11,212 bases of DNA from Chloromonas sp. AAM2 (GCA_004335635.1 QAXH01005276.1:64356-75567); one strand, 5' to 3'. Positions 1 through 6,928 are shown, counted from the first letter of the stretch. Notes: generated from the letters alone by a model not told the origin. A program made the numbers and translations.

Positions 1-45
1 AAGAGTTGGGTCTTTCGCTTTGATTATAGAATTACTTTTAATTGC

Positions 46-1128
46 TTATTCAGCAACTTTCAATTCAACAGAAAATTTTTGAACCAGATCGGTAACTTTT
101 TGGTCATCTTCCATTCCGCCAATAATATAAAATTCATCACCTGCGCGGGCTATGGCTCGGTGATCCATGGTTGGGGTTGGCTGTTCGCCGAGTTCAATCC
201 ATTCGTTGGTATCAAGGCGATACCCAAAAGTAGTATTGGATGCGAAGGAAGGTTTTGCATTATATCCGATGCCATTGAAGTTATAAGGATTGGTAGAACC
301 CCCAACAAATACGACCATTTCAACTGGTTGTGAAACTCCAACTGCAGCCATACGATATCGTGCTTGTCCCGGATGTTGTTTGATTCGGGTCCAGGTGATC
401 TCAGAGGCGTCTTCTGAATTTATCACACCTTTGATACTGCCTGGAGACATTTTGAAAATCTTTTCGCCTTCATCAACAACAGTTTGTACACCATCTGAAA
501 GGACCATCGTGTTACCCACAATTCCACCAGCATGCCCGAATACGGGAGGTCCGGGATAAGGTGTTGCATGAGACCATGAATTTGTTTGGGTGTCATAGAC
601 TTGCACGTTCGAAACGTTATTGGTGTTGTTCCAACCACTAACCAAATAGATATAACGATCTTCGTATACCAGAGAAACAGCATCTTCAACAGGTAATAAC
701 ATGTCAGCAACCTGTTCATAGGTATTCGCCAACGGATCGTATTTAAAAACTTCTTGCGTAGAAACTTCAGAATTATCATCGGCCACGGTGTAACCACCGA
801 AAATGTAAATATGTCCATTCGCAAATTCGGCAGTACTTCCAAGACGACCAATTTCATCGGGAACCACAGGAATTTCTTCCCAGCTGTTATTATTGATATC
901 GTACCGGGCAGAAAAATTACTTACATCGTCTGCGGTTTTTCCAGATTCCAGTCCTAAAAAAGTATATATGAACCAGTCGCCATCTATTTGAGCAGCAGAA
1001 ACTGCGTTATTTGAAATCGGGGTCGGTAAAGAAGCAGATTCGGACCATTCCAAAGACACCTCTTTAGGTGCCTGCTCACATGAGGCTGCAAATATTAAAA
1101 GGGTAAAAAAGGGGAATAATTTTTTCAT
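46..1128 (-). CDS. Kelch-repeat lipoprotein, probably envelope-attached
   Basis: A 360-aa protein predicted to be exported and lipid-anchored, folding as a Kelch-type beta-propeller. The N-terminus is a short lipoprotein signal: two lysines, a hydrophobic core at residues 4-15, and Ala-Ala-Ser-Cys with Cys17 as the likely lipidated residue. The -3 position is Ala rather than Leu, a relaxed lipobox. Kelch-like blades can be read from the recurring hydrophobic strand plus Gly-Gly, followed by a Tyr-Asp ... Trp/Tyr strand. They lie near residues 51-90, 104-142 (IYIFGGY), 157-190 (YIYLVSGW, then YDTQTNSW), 270-312 (VVFVGGS, then YRLDTNEW) and 331-353 (FYIIGGM). No enzymatic residues are evident, so a binding or scaffold role is likely but unproven. 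It is divergent from the SDR operon with 119 bases between starts. No clear Shine-Dalgarno precedes the ATG. Family call fairly sure; function unknown. Confidence 0.85.
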   Translation of the reverse strand: MKKLFPFFTLLIFAASCEQAPKEVSLEWSESASLPTPISNNAVSAAQIDGDWFIYTFLGLESGKTADDVSNFSARYDINNNSWEEIPVVPDEIGRLGSTAEFANGHIYIFGGYTVADDNSEVSTQEVFKYDPLANTYEQVADMLLPVEDAVSLVYEDRYIYLVSGWNNTNNVSNVQVYDTQTNSWSHATPYPGPPVFGHAGGIVGNTMVLSDGVQTVVDEGEKIFKMSPGSIKGVINSEDASEITWTRIKQHPGQARYRMAAVGVSQPVEMVVFVGGSTNPYNFNGIGYNAKPSFASNTTFGYRLDTNEWIELGEQPTPTMDHRAIARAGDEFYIIGGMEDDQKVTDLVQKFSVELKVAE

Positions 1129-1171
1129 TTGTTTCGCTAAAATGCTCTTATTGTATTGTTTATTTTTATAG

Positions 1172-1207
1172 GGAACACCACAATGGTTTTTGTGAAATCA
1201 ATGTTCC
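1172..1207. repeat. Nested inverted repeat in divergent intergenic region
   Basis: Between the Kelch gene and the SDR gene there is an outer 6-base inverted repeat, GGAACA (1172-1177) and TGTTCC (1202-1207). An inner 5-base inverted repeat lies inside it, CACAA (1179-1183) and TTGTG (1190-1194). The arms are asymmetrically placed (1 base on the left, 7 on the right between arms), so this is not one smooth hairpin. Its position between two divergent starts would suit an operator, but short inverted repeats arise by chance in AT-rich DNA. Function is inferred only from position. Confidence 0.3.
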
Positions 1208-1236
1208 GAAATTGGTTAAATTCAAGCTATAAATAT

Positions 1237-1240
1237 AAGG
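1237..1240 (+). promoter_or_regulatory. Weak Shine-Dalgarno for the SDR gene
   Basis: AAGG lies 7 bases before the ATG at 1248. It supports that start, which also places the Rossmann glycine motif at the usual distance from the N-terminus. Confidence 0.4.
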
Positions 1241-1247
1241 TTTTTGT

Positions 1248-2069
1248 ATGTCATTCTTTAAAAATAAAATTGTGTTGGTGACGGGTGGAGCCCGTGGAAT
1301 TGGCTATTTAATGGGCTTGAAATCACTGGAACGAGGGGCTCAAAAACTCATCATTTGGGATCTGGATGAAGATGCTCTTTTAGAGGCTGCAAAACGACTT
1401 TCAAGGCAAGGCTATACCATCGAAACGGCGCAGGTGGATGTAAGTGATCCGAAGCAGGTACAAAAGGCGGCCGAACAAGTACTTCAGGAGCAGGCAGTGG
1501 ATGTGCTATACAATAATGCCGGAATTGTAAGCGGTAAAGAGTTTCATGAACAAGAAGCGTCTGAAATAAAAAAAACTATGGATGTAAACAGTCTGGGTAT
1601 GATGTATGTAGGCCGTAATTTTCTTCCGGCTATGATGGCACAAAATAGTGGTTATATTATCAACATCGCTTCTGCTGCCGGACTCACGCCCAATCCAGGT
1701 ATGACCGTGTACGCTGCGAGTAAATGGGCGGCTGTGGGTTGGTCTGAGTCATTAAAACTTGAGTTGGAAAAAAAGGAAAGCGGAGTCAGAGTGCTCACGG
1801 TTATGCCAAGTTATATTAATACCGGAATGTTTGCAGGAGTCTCAGCTCCCTTTTTGATGCCGTTACTAAACCCGGATGATATTACTACAAAAATACTGGA
1901 TGCCGTTGAGCGCGGAAAAGCACGACTTCGAGAACCTTTTATGGTAAAATTAACGCCTTTTATCCGTGGTGTCTTACCAGCACGTGTGTATGATTTTTTA
2001 GCGGGTAAGATTTTTGGTGTCTACGATTCGATGAACACATTCATTGGCAGAAACAAGGTAAACGAATGA
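1248..2069 (+). CDS. Short-chain dehydrogenase/reductase, SDR16C-like
   Basis: A 273-aa classical SDR expected to oxidise an alcohol or reduce a carbonyl using NAD(P). The Rossmann motif TGGARGIG is at residues 12-19, and Asp38 ends the second beta strand, which favours NAD(H) over NADP(H). The NNAG motif is at 89-92 and the structural Asn is 114. The catalytic set is Ser142, Tyr155 and Lys159 (YAASK), with the usual 13-residue Ser-Tyr spacing. The stretch around NNAGIVSGK, FLPAMM, ASAAG and INTGMF resembles the SDR16C group (17-beta-HSD11/13 and RDH10 type), which handles retinoids, sterols and other lipophilic alcohols. This resemblance is from recall, not a search. There is no transmembrane anchor at the N-terminus. 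The last codons overlap the aldehyde dehydrogenase start by 4 bases, so the genes are very likely co-transcribed and translationally coupled. SDR membership is certain; substrate is not known. Confidence 0.93.
   Translation: MSFFKNKIVLVTGGARGIGYLMGLKSLERGAQKLIIWDLDEDALLEAAKRLSRQGYTIETAQVDVSDPKQVQKAAEQVLQEQAVDVLYNNAGIVSGKEFHEQEASEIKKTMDVNSLGMMYVGRNFLPAMMAQNSGYIINIASAAGLTPNPGMTVYAASKWAAVGWSESLKLELEKKESGVRVLTVMPSYINTGMFAGVSAPFLMPLLNPDDITTKILDAVERGKARLREPFMVKLTPFIRGVLPARVYDFLAGKIFGVYDSMNTFIGRNKVNE
2055..2058 (+). promoter_or_regulatory. Shine-Dalgarno inside the SDR gene for the ALDH gene
   Basis: AAGG lies 7 bases before the ATG at 2066, within the last codons of the SDR gene. It supports the 4-base overlapping start. 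Confidence 0.4.
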
Positions 2070-3433
2070 ATGCAAAAGCTTTATTAGATAAACAGAAAAG
2101 ATATTTTAATTCTGGAAAGACGAAGTCGGTCAGCTTTCGAATTCATCAGCTTGAGAGACTAAAAAAAATAATTACAGACCATGAGCAGGAATTTGTTAAG
2201 GCCATCTATGCCGATTTCAAAAAGCCTGAATTTGAAACGTATGTCACAGAGCTCGGGATCATTTATGATGAAATCAATTTGATGATCAAGAACCTGTATA
2301 AGTGGACCCAAAAAAAGAGCGTATCTGGCTCTTTGGTAAATTTTCCGTCCCAGAATTATACGATTGCGGAACCTTATGGATCCGTACTGATAATTGCTCC
2401 GTGGAATTACCCGGTTCAGCTGGCCTTGCTGCCGATGGTGGGAGCCCTTGCTGCTGGAAATACCGTGGTTATTAAACCTTCCGAGCTCACGCCAAATACA
2501 TCAGCTAAAATTGCAGAAATACTTGGAAAGGAATTTCAAGAAGAAGGAATAGCTGTGGTTGAAGGCGGAATTGAAGTTAATCAGGATCTCCTAAAACAAC
2601 CTTTTGATTATATATTTTTTACGGGAAGTACAAGAGTGGGTAAAATTGTGATGGAGGCTGCTGCAAAAAATTTAACTCCGGTCACACTGGAACTGGGTGG
2701 GAAAAGTCCTTGTATTGTGGACGAAACTGCTGATCTTGAAACGGCTGCAAAACGTATAATTTGGGGGAAATGCATCAATGCAGGACAAACCTGTGTAGCT
2801 CCCGATTATGTATTGGTACAAGAGAGTGTAAAACCCGAATTGTTGCAGTATATGAAAGCGGCAATTACCGAATTCTATGGTAAAGAACCCAGGCAAAGCC
2901 CGGATTTGCCCCGAATTGTGAATGAGAATCATTTTAATAGATTGAAAGCCTATCTCAGTCAGGGACAAATATATTACGGGGGAGAAGTGGATAAGGGAGA
3001 TCGTTATATATCACCCACAATATTGACTGATATCCAGGATAATGCACCCGTTATGGAAGAGGAGATCTTTGGCCCTGTTCTTCCGGTAATATCTTATGAA
3101 AATACCGATGAGGCCATCAACTTTGTGAATTCCAGGTCGAAACCACTCGCTTTCTATGTATTTACGGAAGACGATAAAACCGAAGCGTTACTTCTGAACT
3201 CATGCTCTTTTGGTGGTGGGTCGGTTAACGATGTGGTGGCTTATTTAGGGAACCCGGATCTGCCTTTTGGCGGAGTTGGGAAAAGTGGAATGGGAGCATA
3301 TCACGGCAAAGCCAGTTTTGATACTTTTTCGCATACTAAAAGTATTATGAAGAAAAATCTGTGGCTGGATATTCCTTTCAGATATGCCCCTTACGATGGA
3401 AAACTAAAATGGATTAAGAAGATTTTGGGATGA
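2066..3433 (+). CDS. Aldehyde dehydrogenase, ALDH3-like class
   Basis: A 455-aa NAD(P)-dependent aldehyde dehydrogenase converting an aldehyde to its acid. Length and layout match the ALDH3 group (about 450-490 aa), shorter than the common 490-500-aa classes. Visible motifs are PWNYP (112-116, Asn114 oxyanion), Lys137 in IKPSE, the FTGS cofactor turn (185-188), Glu209 in LELGGK, the catalytic Cys243 in GQTC, EEIFGP (332-337, NAD ribose contact) and PFGGVGKSGMG (400-410). All catalytic residues are intact. The C-terminus is lysine-rich and amphipathic (IKKILG) rather than a clear membrane span. ALDH3 enzymes often act on medium to long-chain or aromatic aldehydes, fitting an upstream SDR of the lipophilic-alcohol type; that pairing is inference. 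It overlaps both neighbours by 4 bases. Confidence 0.93.
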   Translation: MNAKALLDKQKRYFNSGKTKSVSFRIHQLERLKKIITDHEQEFVKAIYADFKKPEFETYVTELGIIYDEINLMIKNLYKWTQKKSVSGSLVNFPSQNYTIAEPYGSVLIIAPWNYPVQLALLPMVGALAAGNTVVIKPSELTPNTSAKIAEILGKEFQEEGIAVVEGGIEVNQDLLKQPFDYIFFTGSTRVGKIVMEAAAKNLTPVTLELGGKSPCIVDETADLETAAKRIIWGKCINAGQTCVAPDYVLVQESVKPELLQYMKAAITEFYGKEPRQSPDLPRIVNENHFNRLKAYLSQGQIYYGGEVDKGDRYISPTILTDIQDNAPVMEEEIFGPVLPVISYENTDEAINFVNSRSKPLAFYVFTEDDKTEALLLNSCSFGGGSVNDVVAYLGNPDLPFGGVGKSGMGAYHGKASFDTFSHTKSIMKKNLWLDIPFRYAPYDGKLKWIKKILG

Positions 3434-4428
3434 AAGAATCGTCATTCAAAGCACTATATGTAGAGGAACTTGAGAATGGAAAATTCAATCAAGAGGTCAA
3501 AGAAATACCATTTCGAGAATGGCCTGATCATGAAGTGACGATACAAGTAGAGTACTCCTCCCTAAACTATAAGGATGCACTTTCGGCTTCGGGCAATAAG
3601 GGCGTCACCAAAGAGTATCCACACGTGCCGGGCATTGATGCATCCGGTTGGGTGATGGAAGACCGATCGGGAACCTTTAAGAAAGGCGAAAAGGTAATTG
3701 TTACCGGAAAAGACCTTGGCTCAAATACCTTTGGGGGATTTGGTCAAATAATTCGGGTCCCAAAAGAATGGATTGTGAGAAAACCAGCTGCTTTTGATAA
3801 TAAAACCGCTATGCTTTTTGGAACCGCAGGTTTTACAGCCATGTATGGTGTATTAAGATTACAAAGAGAGCAAATAAAAACTGAAGATGGGAAGATTTTG
3901 GTGACCGGCGCTACCGGGGGAGTAGGTTCGTTGTCTGTTTTCTTTTTATCTGAAATGGGATATCAGGTGATAGCTGCAACTGGAAAAATGAGTAAAACTG
4001 ATTTTTTAACGGAATTAGGTGCACAAGAAGTAATACACCGGGAGGAGGTTATGGAAGTAAAATCCTCTCCATTGCTTAGCCGAAAGTGGAACGGAGCCAT
4101 TGAAACGGTTGGTGGCGATATGCTGGATGCGGTTATCCGGCAGACCAATCAGGATGGGGCCGTGGCATGTTGTGGAAATATTCTTGGCCATAAAGTTCAG
4201 ACAAGCATTTATCCGTTTATACTGCGGGGGATAAGCTTACTTGGTATTGATTCTGCAATTTGTAAAATGCCCATGCGACTAAAGATTTGGGAACACATTG
4301 CTGAAACGAACATCGAGAAACTGCCCAAAAATTACGCAAAAACAGTATCGTTGGAAGCATTGATGACAGAGGTTAAATCCATGTTAAGCGGAAGACAAAC
4401 AGGCCGTGTAATCGTGGCTCACGAGTAA
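3430..4428 (+). CDS. YhdH/AcuI-family NADPH-dependent enoyl (quinone-like) oxidoreductase
   Basis: A 332-aa medium-chain dehydrogenase/reductase without the structural zinc loop. Characteristic YhdH/YhfP family motifs are YSSLNYKDAL (42-51), PGIDASG (67-73), GTAGFTAM (131-138), the nucleotide-binding VTGATGGVGS (158-167), CCGN (247-250) and PFILRGISLLGIDS (262-275). Family members include the acrylyl-CoA reductase AcuI, which reduces acryloyl-CoA to propionyl-CoA with NADPH, but many are uncharacterised and older annotation calls them quinone oxidoreductases. Length equals the family norm. It starts in the ATGA overlap with the ALDH gene and is the last gene of the operon, followed by strong hairpins. 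No DMSP lyase, CoA ligase or propionate gene is visible, so a specific acrylyl-CoA role is not supported here. Confidence 0.9.
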   Translation: MKESSFKALYVEELENGKFNQEVKEIPFREWPDHEVTIQVEYSSLNYKDALSASGNKGVTKEYPHVPGIDASGWVMEDRSGTFKKGEKVIVTGKDLGSNTFGGFGQIIRVPKEWIVRKPAAFDNKTAMLFGTAGFTAMYGVLRLQREQIKTEDGKILVTGATGGVGSLSVFFLSEMGYQVIAATGKMSKTDFLTELGAQEVIHREEVMEVKSSPLLSRKWNGAIETVGGDMLDAVIRQTNQDGAVACCGNILGHKVQTSIYPFILRGISLLGIDSAICKMPMRLKIWEHIAETNIEKLPKNYAKTVSLEALMTEVKSMLSGRQTGRVIVAHE

Positions 4429-4432
4429 TAAA

Positions 4433-4460
4433 AAAACCCAATTTGGGAAAATTGGGTTTT
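4433..4460. terminator. Bidirectional intrinsic terminator, 12-bp stem
   Basis: A perfect inverted repeat has arms at 4433-4444 and 4449-4460 with a GGGA loop. Four Ts end the plus-strand arm, and the A run at 4431-4436 gives a T run on the minus strand. It begins 5 bases after the stop of the YhdH-like gene, so it most likely ends the plus operon, and it can also stop readthrough from the convergent response regulator. Confidence 0.8.
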
Positions 4461-4467
4461 CAAAAGA

Positions 4468-4495
4468 CATAAAGCAGCTTTCAGACTGCTTTATG
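4468..4495 (-). terminator. Second hairpin, likely terminator of the response regulator
   Basis: A perfect 10-bp inverted repeat has arms at 4468-4477 and 4486-4495 with an 8-base loop. On the minus strand the stem is followed by TCTTTTG, a modest U tract. It lies about 40 bases beyond the response regulator stop, so it probably terminates that gene. Together with the preceding hairpin it isolates two convergent units. Confidence 0.6.
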
Positions 4496-4535
4496 TTGGG
4501 TTATGGGTAAATGTCTTGGGGTACAACTAAATTTT

Positions 4536-4934
4536 TCAGGCCGCGAACTGAGGCTTGATAATTATATTTTCCGCTTTATGCAGAGATTCCGACAGCGTTC
4601 GTTTGGATACGGGCTTAAGCAGGAAGTCGACGCAATCTAAATCTTTGGCTTGTTTTCTTACTAGTTCACTATCATCGCCGGATAAAAAGATGACCGGTAC
4701 TTTTACATCATTTTCGCGCAGGCTTTTTACGGTTTCAAGGCCATTGATGGCGCCGGAAAGCTGTATATCCATCAGGATAATAGACGGGGAGATATCATAA
4801 AAATTGTCGAGGGCTTCTTCGCCACTTTTAGCTTTACCAGCTACATCAAAACCAATCTGTTCCACCAGCTTGCCTTCAACAATAGAAAGAAGCGGGTCAT
4901 CTTCCACTATCATTACCTTTCTTAAATTCTCCAT
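4536..4934 (-). CDS. Single-domain response regulator (CheY/Spo0F-like receiver)
   Basis: A 132-aa protein consisting only of a receiver domain. Expected residues are all present: acidic pocket Asp12-Asp13 (EDDP), phospho-acceptor Asp56 in ILMDIQL, Ser85 (in FLSGDD) at the switch Thr/Ser position, and Lys107 in LLKPV. Spacing matches CheY almost residue for residue. There is no DNA-binding or enzymatic output domain, so it must act by protein contact or as a phosphorelay intermediate. No histidine kinase is in the window, so it is an orphan here. The ATG is preceded by GGAAA about 8 bases upstream, a poor Shine-Dalgarno. Its upstream region holds a three-half-site repeat shared with the divergent 86-aa gene. 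The tail after the domain is about 14 residues with no recognised motif. Confidence 0.93.
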   Translation of the reverse strand: MENLRKVMIVEDDPLLSIVEGKLVEQIGFDVAGKAKSGEEALDNFYDISPSIILMDIQLSGAINGLETVKSLRENDVKVPVIFLSGDDSELVRKQAKDLDCVDFLLKPVSKRTLSESLHKAENIIIKPQFAA

Positions 4935-4951
4935 AACGTGGTTTCCAATGA

Positions 4952-4987
4952 AGTATTAAAATATTCTAATACTAAGGTATTAAAATA
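4952..4987. repeat. Three half-site repeat (candidate operator)
   Basis: AGTATTA (4952-4958) and TAATACT (4967-4973) form a perfect 7-base inverted repeat with an 8-base spacer. A third related half-site, GGTATTA, is at 4976-4982. In addition an 11-base direct repeat, GTATTAAAATA, occurs at 4953-4963 and 4977-4987. The cluster lies just upstream of the response regulator start (from 18 bases before its ATG) and upstream of the promoter of the divergent small gene. It would suit a dimeric regulator binding site. AT-rich composition makes chance a real alternative. Confidence 0.4.
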
Positions 4988-4995
4988 ATTTAATG

Positions 4996-5026
4996 TTTGC
5001 AATTAAATCGTCTGAATGTAGGTTTG
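4996..5026 (+). promoter_or_regulatory. Bacteroidota-type sigma-A promoter for the 86-aa gene
   Basis: TTTG (4996-4999), then exactly 19 bases, then TAGGTTTG (5019-5026) matches the Bacteroidota vegetative consensus TTTG-N19-TAnnTTTG at every defined position. Transcription would be expected to begin a few bases after 5026, giving a leader of about 35 bases before the ATG at 5067. It also hints at the taxonomic placement. Confidence 0.6.
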
Positions 5027-5066
5027 ATGATTAAAAGAGTTTAAACCAAATTTCAAAATAAGGACC

Positions 5067-5327
5067 ATGATTACCTTGCATGTATCATCAGATAATTCAG
5101 TTCCCAATCTGGAAGAAAAGCTTGATGAACTGGTTATTCAGTATCAAAAAAAATTACACGATCACCATGAAAAGGCCTTGCCGTTTATTGAAGAAGATGG
5201 CACATATTATACCTCGGCTACAGAAATCCAGCAATGGCTTGAAAAACTGGAAAAAGACTTAAACTGGACGAGGTCATTAAGTGGAGATGGCTGTTTCATT
5301 GACCCGGAAAACGGGAAAGTTTGTTAG
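5067..5327 (+). CDS. Small hypothetical protein, 86 aa, with C-terminal Cys motif
   Basis: I do not recognise this protein. It has no signal peptide or membrane segment, so it is probably cytoplasmic. Residues 14-36 look helical and charged, ending in a His-rich patch (His31, His33, His34). Residues 39-50 (LPFIEEDGTYYT) resemble a short beta turn, and 51-70 form a second charged helix with two Trp residues (Trp57, Trp67). The tail SGDGCFIDPENGKVC carries the only two cysteines, Cys76 and Cys86, the latter the final residue. His plus Cys could bind a metal or form a redox pair, but that is speculation. The gene has a strong upstream Bacteroidota-type promoter and ends 7 bases from the convergent BtuF-like gene stop, leaving no room for a terminator between them. 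The promoter and well-behaved composition argue it is real. Confidence 0.7.
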   Translation: MITLHVSSDNSVPNLEEKLDELVIQYQKKLHDHHEKALPFIEEDGTYYTSATEIQQWLEKLEKDLNWTRSLSGDGCFIDPENGKVC

Positions 5328-5334
5328 ATGGCCA

Positions 5335-6078
5335 TTACACTTGTTTTCGCCATTCGTTTAGCCATTCAAAAGCAGAAATCATTCGCGAACCATACCAGCT
5401 AAACCATTCGCCATTGACTAACTCAATTTTAGAGGACGGGCAAACATTCTGAATTTCATCAATATGCTTTTCCTTGAAAGGATACGGCTCACTGCTTAGT
5501 AAAATGAGCTCGGGATTTTTTGCTGCTAAATCATCCAGCGTAGTTTTCGGGTATCGAGTTTTATTTCCAAATACATTGGTCAATTGCCAGCTCTGTAGTA
5601 CGTCATGTATGTAGGTATCATACCCCACACCCATCCACGGATCCTTCCAAATAAAATAGGCGGCCGAAAGAGGCTGACGCTCAGGGCGTTTTTTGAGAAG
5701 ACGATTGATTTGTTGTACCAGTTTATTTGCATTCTCCTGCACGCCAAGCTGATTCCCAATTGATGAAATTTCGAGCAGGGCATCTTCAATGGTGACAATT
5801 TCTGTAACCCGAACTTCACAGTATTTCTGTAATACTTCGATATCCTCTTTTCGGTTTTCTTCTTTGTTTGCAAGAATAAAATCTGGTTCTAAAGCCACTA
5901 TATCATCAAGCCGTGGATTTTTGGTGCCTCCGATGATCTCCACATTTTGAACTTCATTGTTGGGATGAATACAAAAACGGGTTCGCCCAACAACCTGTTC
6001 CTTCAGTCCAAGATCAAAAAGCAGCTCAGTGAGGCTTGGAACCAGCGAAACAATTCTTTGATAGGGAAGGTCAGGCAT
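5335..6078 (-). CDS. BtuF-like helical-backbone metal/cobalamin-binding protein, no signal peptide
   Basis: A 247-aa protein of the periplasmic binding protein 2 type (BtuF/FhuD fold, long linking helix). N-lobe motifs are RIVSLVPSLTELLFDLG (8-24), VVGRTRFCIHP (29-39, with Cys36 and His38), GGT (50-52) and DIVALEPDFILA (59-70). The C-lobe carries AAYFIWKDPWMGVG (139-152), LDDLAAKNPELILLSSEP (181-198) and NGEWFSWYGSRM (222-233). BtuF normally delivers vitamin B12 to an inner-membrane ABC transporter from the periplasm. This protein begins directly with the first beta strand and has no export signal, and no permease or ATPase lies nearby. It may be a cytosolic member of the family with an unknown ligand. 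The start overlaps the fructosamine kinase stop by 8 bases, indicating coupling in the same operon. An upstream start would not add a signal peptide without running further into the kinase gene. Confidence 0.85.
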   Translation of the reverse strand: MPDLPYQRIVSLVPSLTELLFDLGLKEQVVGRTRFCIHPNNEVQNVEIIGGTKNPRLDDIVALEPDFILANKEENRKEDIEVLQKYCEVRVTEIVTIEDALLEISSIGNQLGVQENANKLVQQINRLLKKRPERQPLSAAYFIWKDPWMGVGYDTYIHDVLQSWQLTNVFGNKTRYPKTTLDDLAAKNPELILLSSEPYPFKEKHIDEIQNVCPSSKIELVNGEWFSWYGSRMISAFEWLNEWRKQV

Positions 6079-6925
6079 AGCGCTTTATGATATTTTCAGC
6101 TTGTCGGCAATAACTGCCGCCAAATAAATTAGCATGCACTAAAATGGGATACAGGTTATAGAGAGTTACTCTGCTGTCAAATCCACCTTCAAGAGGATAT
6201 TGAGCATTATAGCCTTCATAAAAGTTAGCCGAGAATCCGCCAAAAAGACGCGTCATGGCCAAATCCATTTCGCGGTGTCCATAATATACCGCAGGATCGT
6301 AAATGGAGGTACTTCCATCTTTGGTAAACATATAATTGCCACTCCAAAGGTCACCATGCAACAGCGCAGGCCTTTCCCGAGGAAATAGAGCCCCGAATTT
6401 AGCATAGAGACCTTCAACATCTTTCAGGAGGGAACGGGTTAATTTTCCAGATTCAATGCCCATTTTAACCTGAGGTTCTATGCGTTCAATAGCAAAAAAA
6501 TCTGCCCAGCTGGAATGTTTGTTATTACGTTGTGGTAAACGCCCAATATAGTTATCGTGGTCTAAACCAAAGGTTGAAGAAGAAGTGGAATGTAATTTAG
6601 CTAACTCTGCCCCAAATTTAGCAGCTGAATCTTTAGTACCTCCACCTTCTTCTATCATTTCTAAAACAAGAAAAGACGTATGTTGTAATTCAACAGTGGG
6701 AATTCGAAGGTCTGTATTTGCCTGGCTGAGTAGATTTAACCCTTTGGCTTCAGTTTCAAACATATTTTGAGGAGCCGACTTGTTCCATTTAACAAAATAT
6801 TGATGTCCTGAATCAGTTGTAATTTTTGAAGCCTGATTAATGTCTCCACCATGTATCGAACTGGTATTGGTTATCACCAAGTCAAGCTTATCTTGTATCA
6901 CATCCTGGAATTCTTTGGGTAACAT
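6071..6925 (-). CDS. Fructosamine-3-kinase family protein (ketosamine kinase)
   Basis: A 284-aa small-molecule/protein-adduct kinase of the aminoglycoside-phosphotransferase-like fold. Signature points are GGDINQA (27-33), Lys46 in FVKWN (ATP-binding lysine), FETEAKGL (56-63), LH..S near 111-114, the catalytic loop HGDLWSGN (190-197, Asp192 as base), and the metal-binding Asp210 in IYDPAVYYGHREMDLAM. The family phosphorylates ketoamine adducts on protein lysines; many bacterial members prefer ribulosamines or erythrulosamines, which makes the adduct unstable and removes it. Length is normal (about 285-300 aa). It is 3 bases downstream of the LMW-PTP gene, an association reported for bacterial members and pointing to protein deglycation. 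Substrate sugar cannot be told from sequence alone. Confidence 0.93.
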   Translation of the reverse strand: MLPKEFQDVIQDKLDLVITNTSSIHGGDINQASKITTDSGHQYFVKWNKSAPQNMFETEAKGLNLLSQANTDLRIPTVELQHTSFLVLEMIEEGGGTKDSAAKFGAELAKLHSTSSSTFGLDHDNYIGRLPQRNNKHSSWADFFAIERIEPQVKMGIESGKLTRSLLKDVEGLYAKFGALFPRERPALLHGDLWSGNYMFTKDGSTSIYDPAVYYGHREMDLAMTRLFGGFSANFYEGYNAQYPLEGGFDSRVTLYNLYPILVHANLFGGSYCRQAENIIKRYA

Positions 6926-6928
6926 AAA

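Noticed and set aside
423..857. A 144-aa open frame inside the Kelch gene, same strand, different frame
   Set aside because: It lies fully within a well-supported gene and its translation shows no domain features; treated as a shadow frame.
3430..4428. Assigning the YhdH-like gene as acuI for DMSP/acrylate metabolism
   Set aside because: Family motifs match, but no DMSP or acrylate gene is nearby and many family members have unknown substrates, so no symbol was given.
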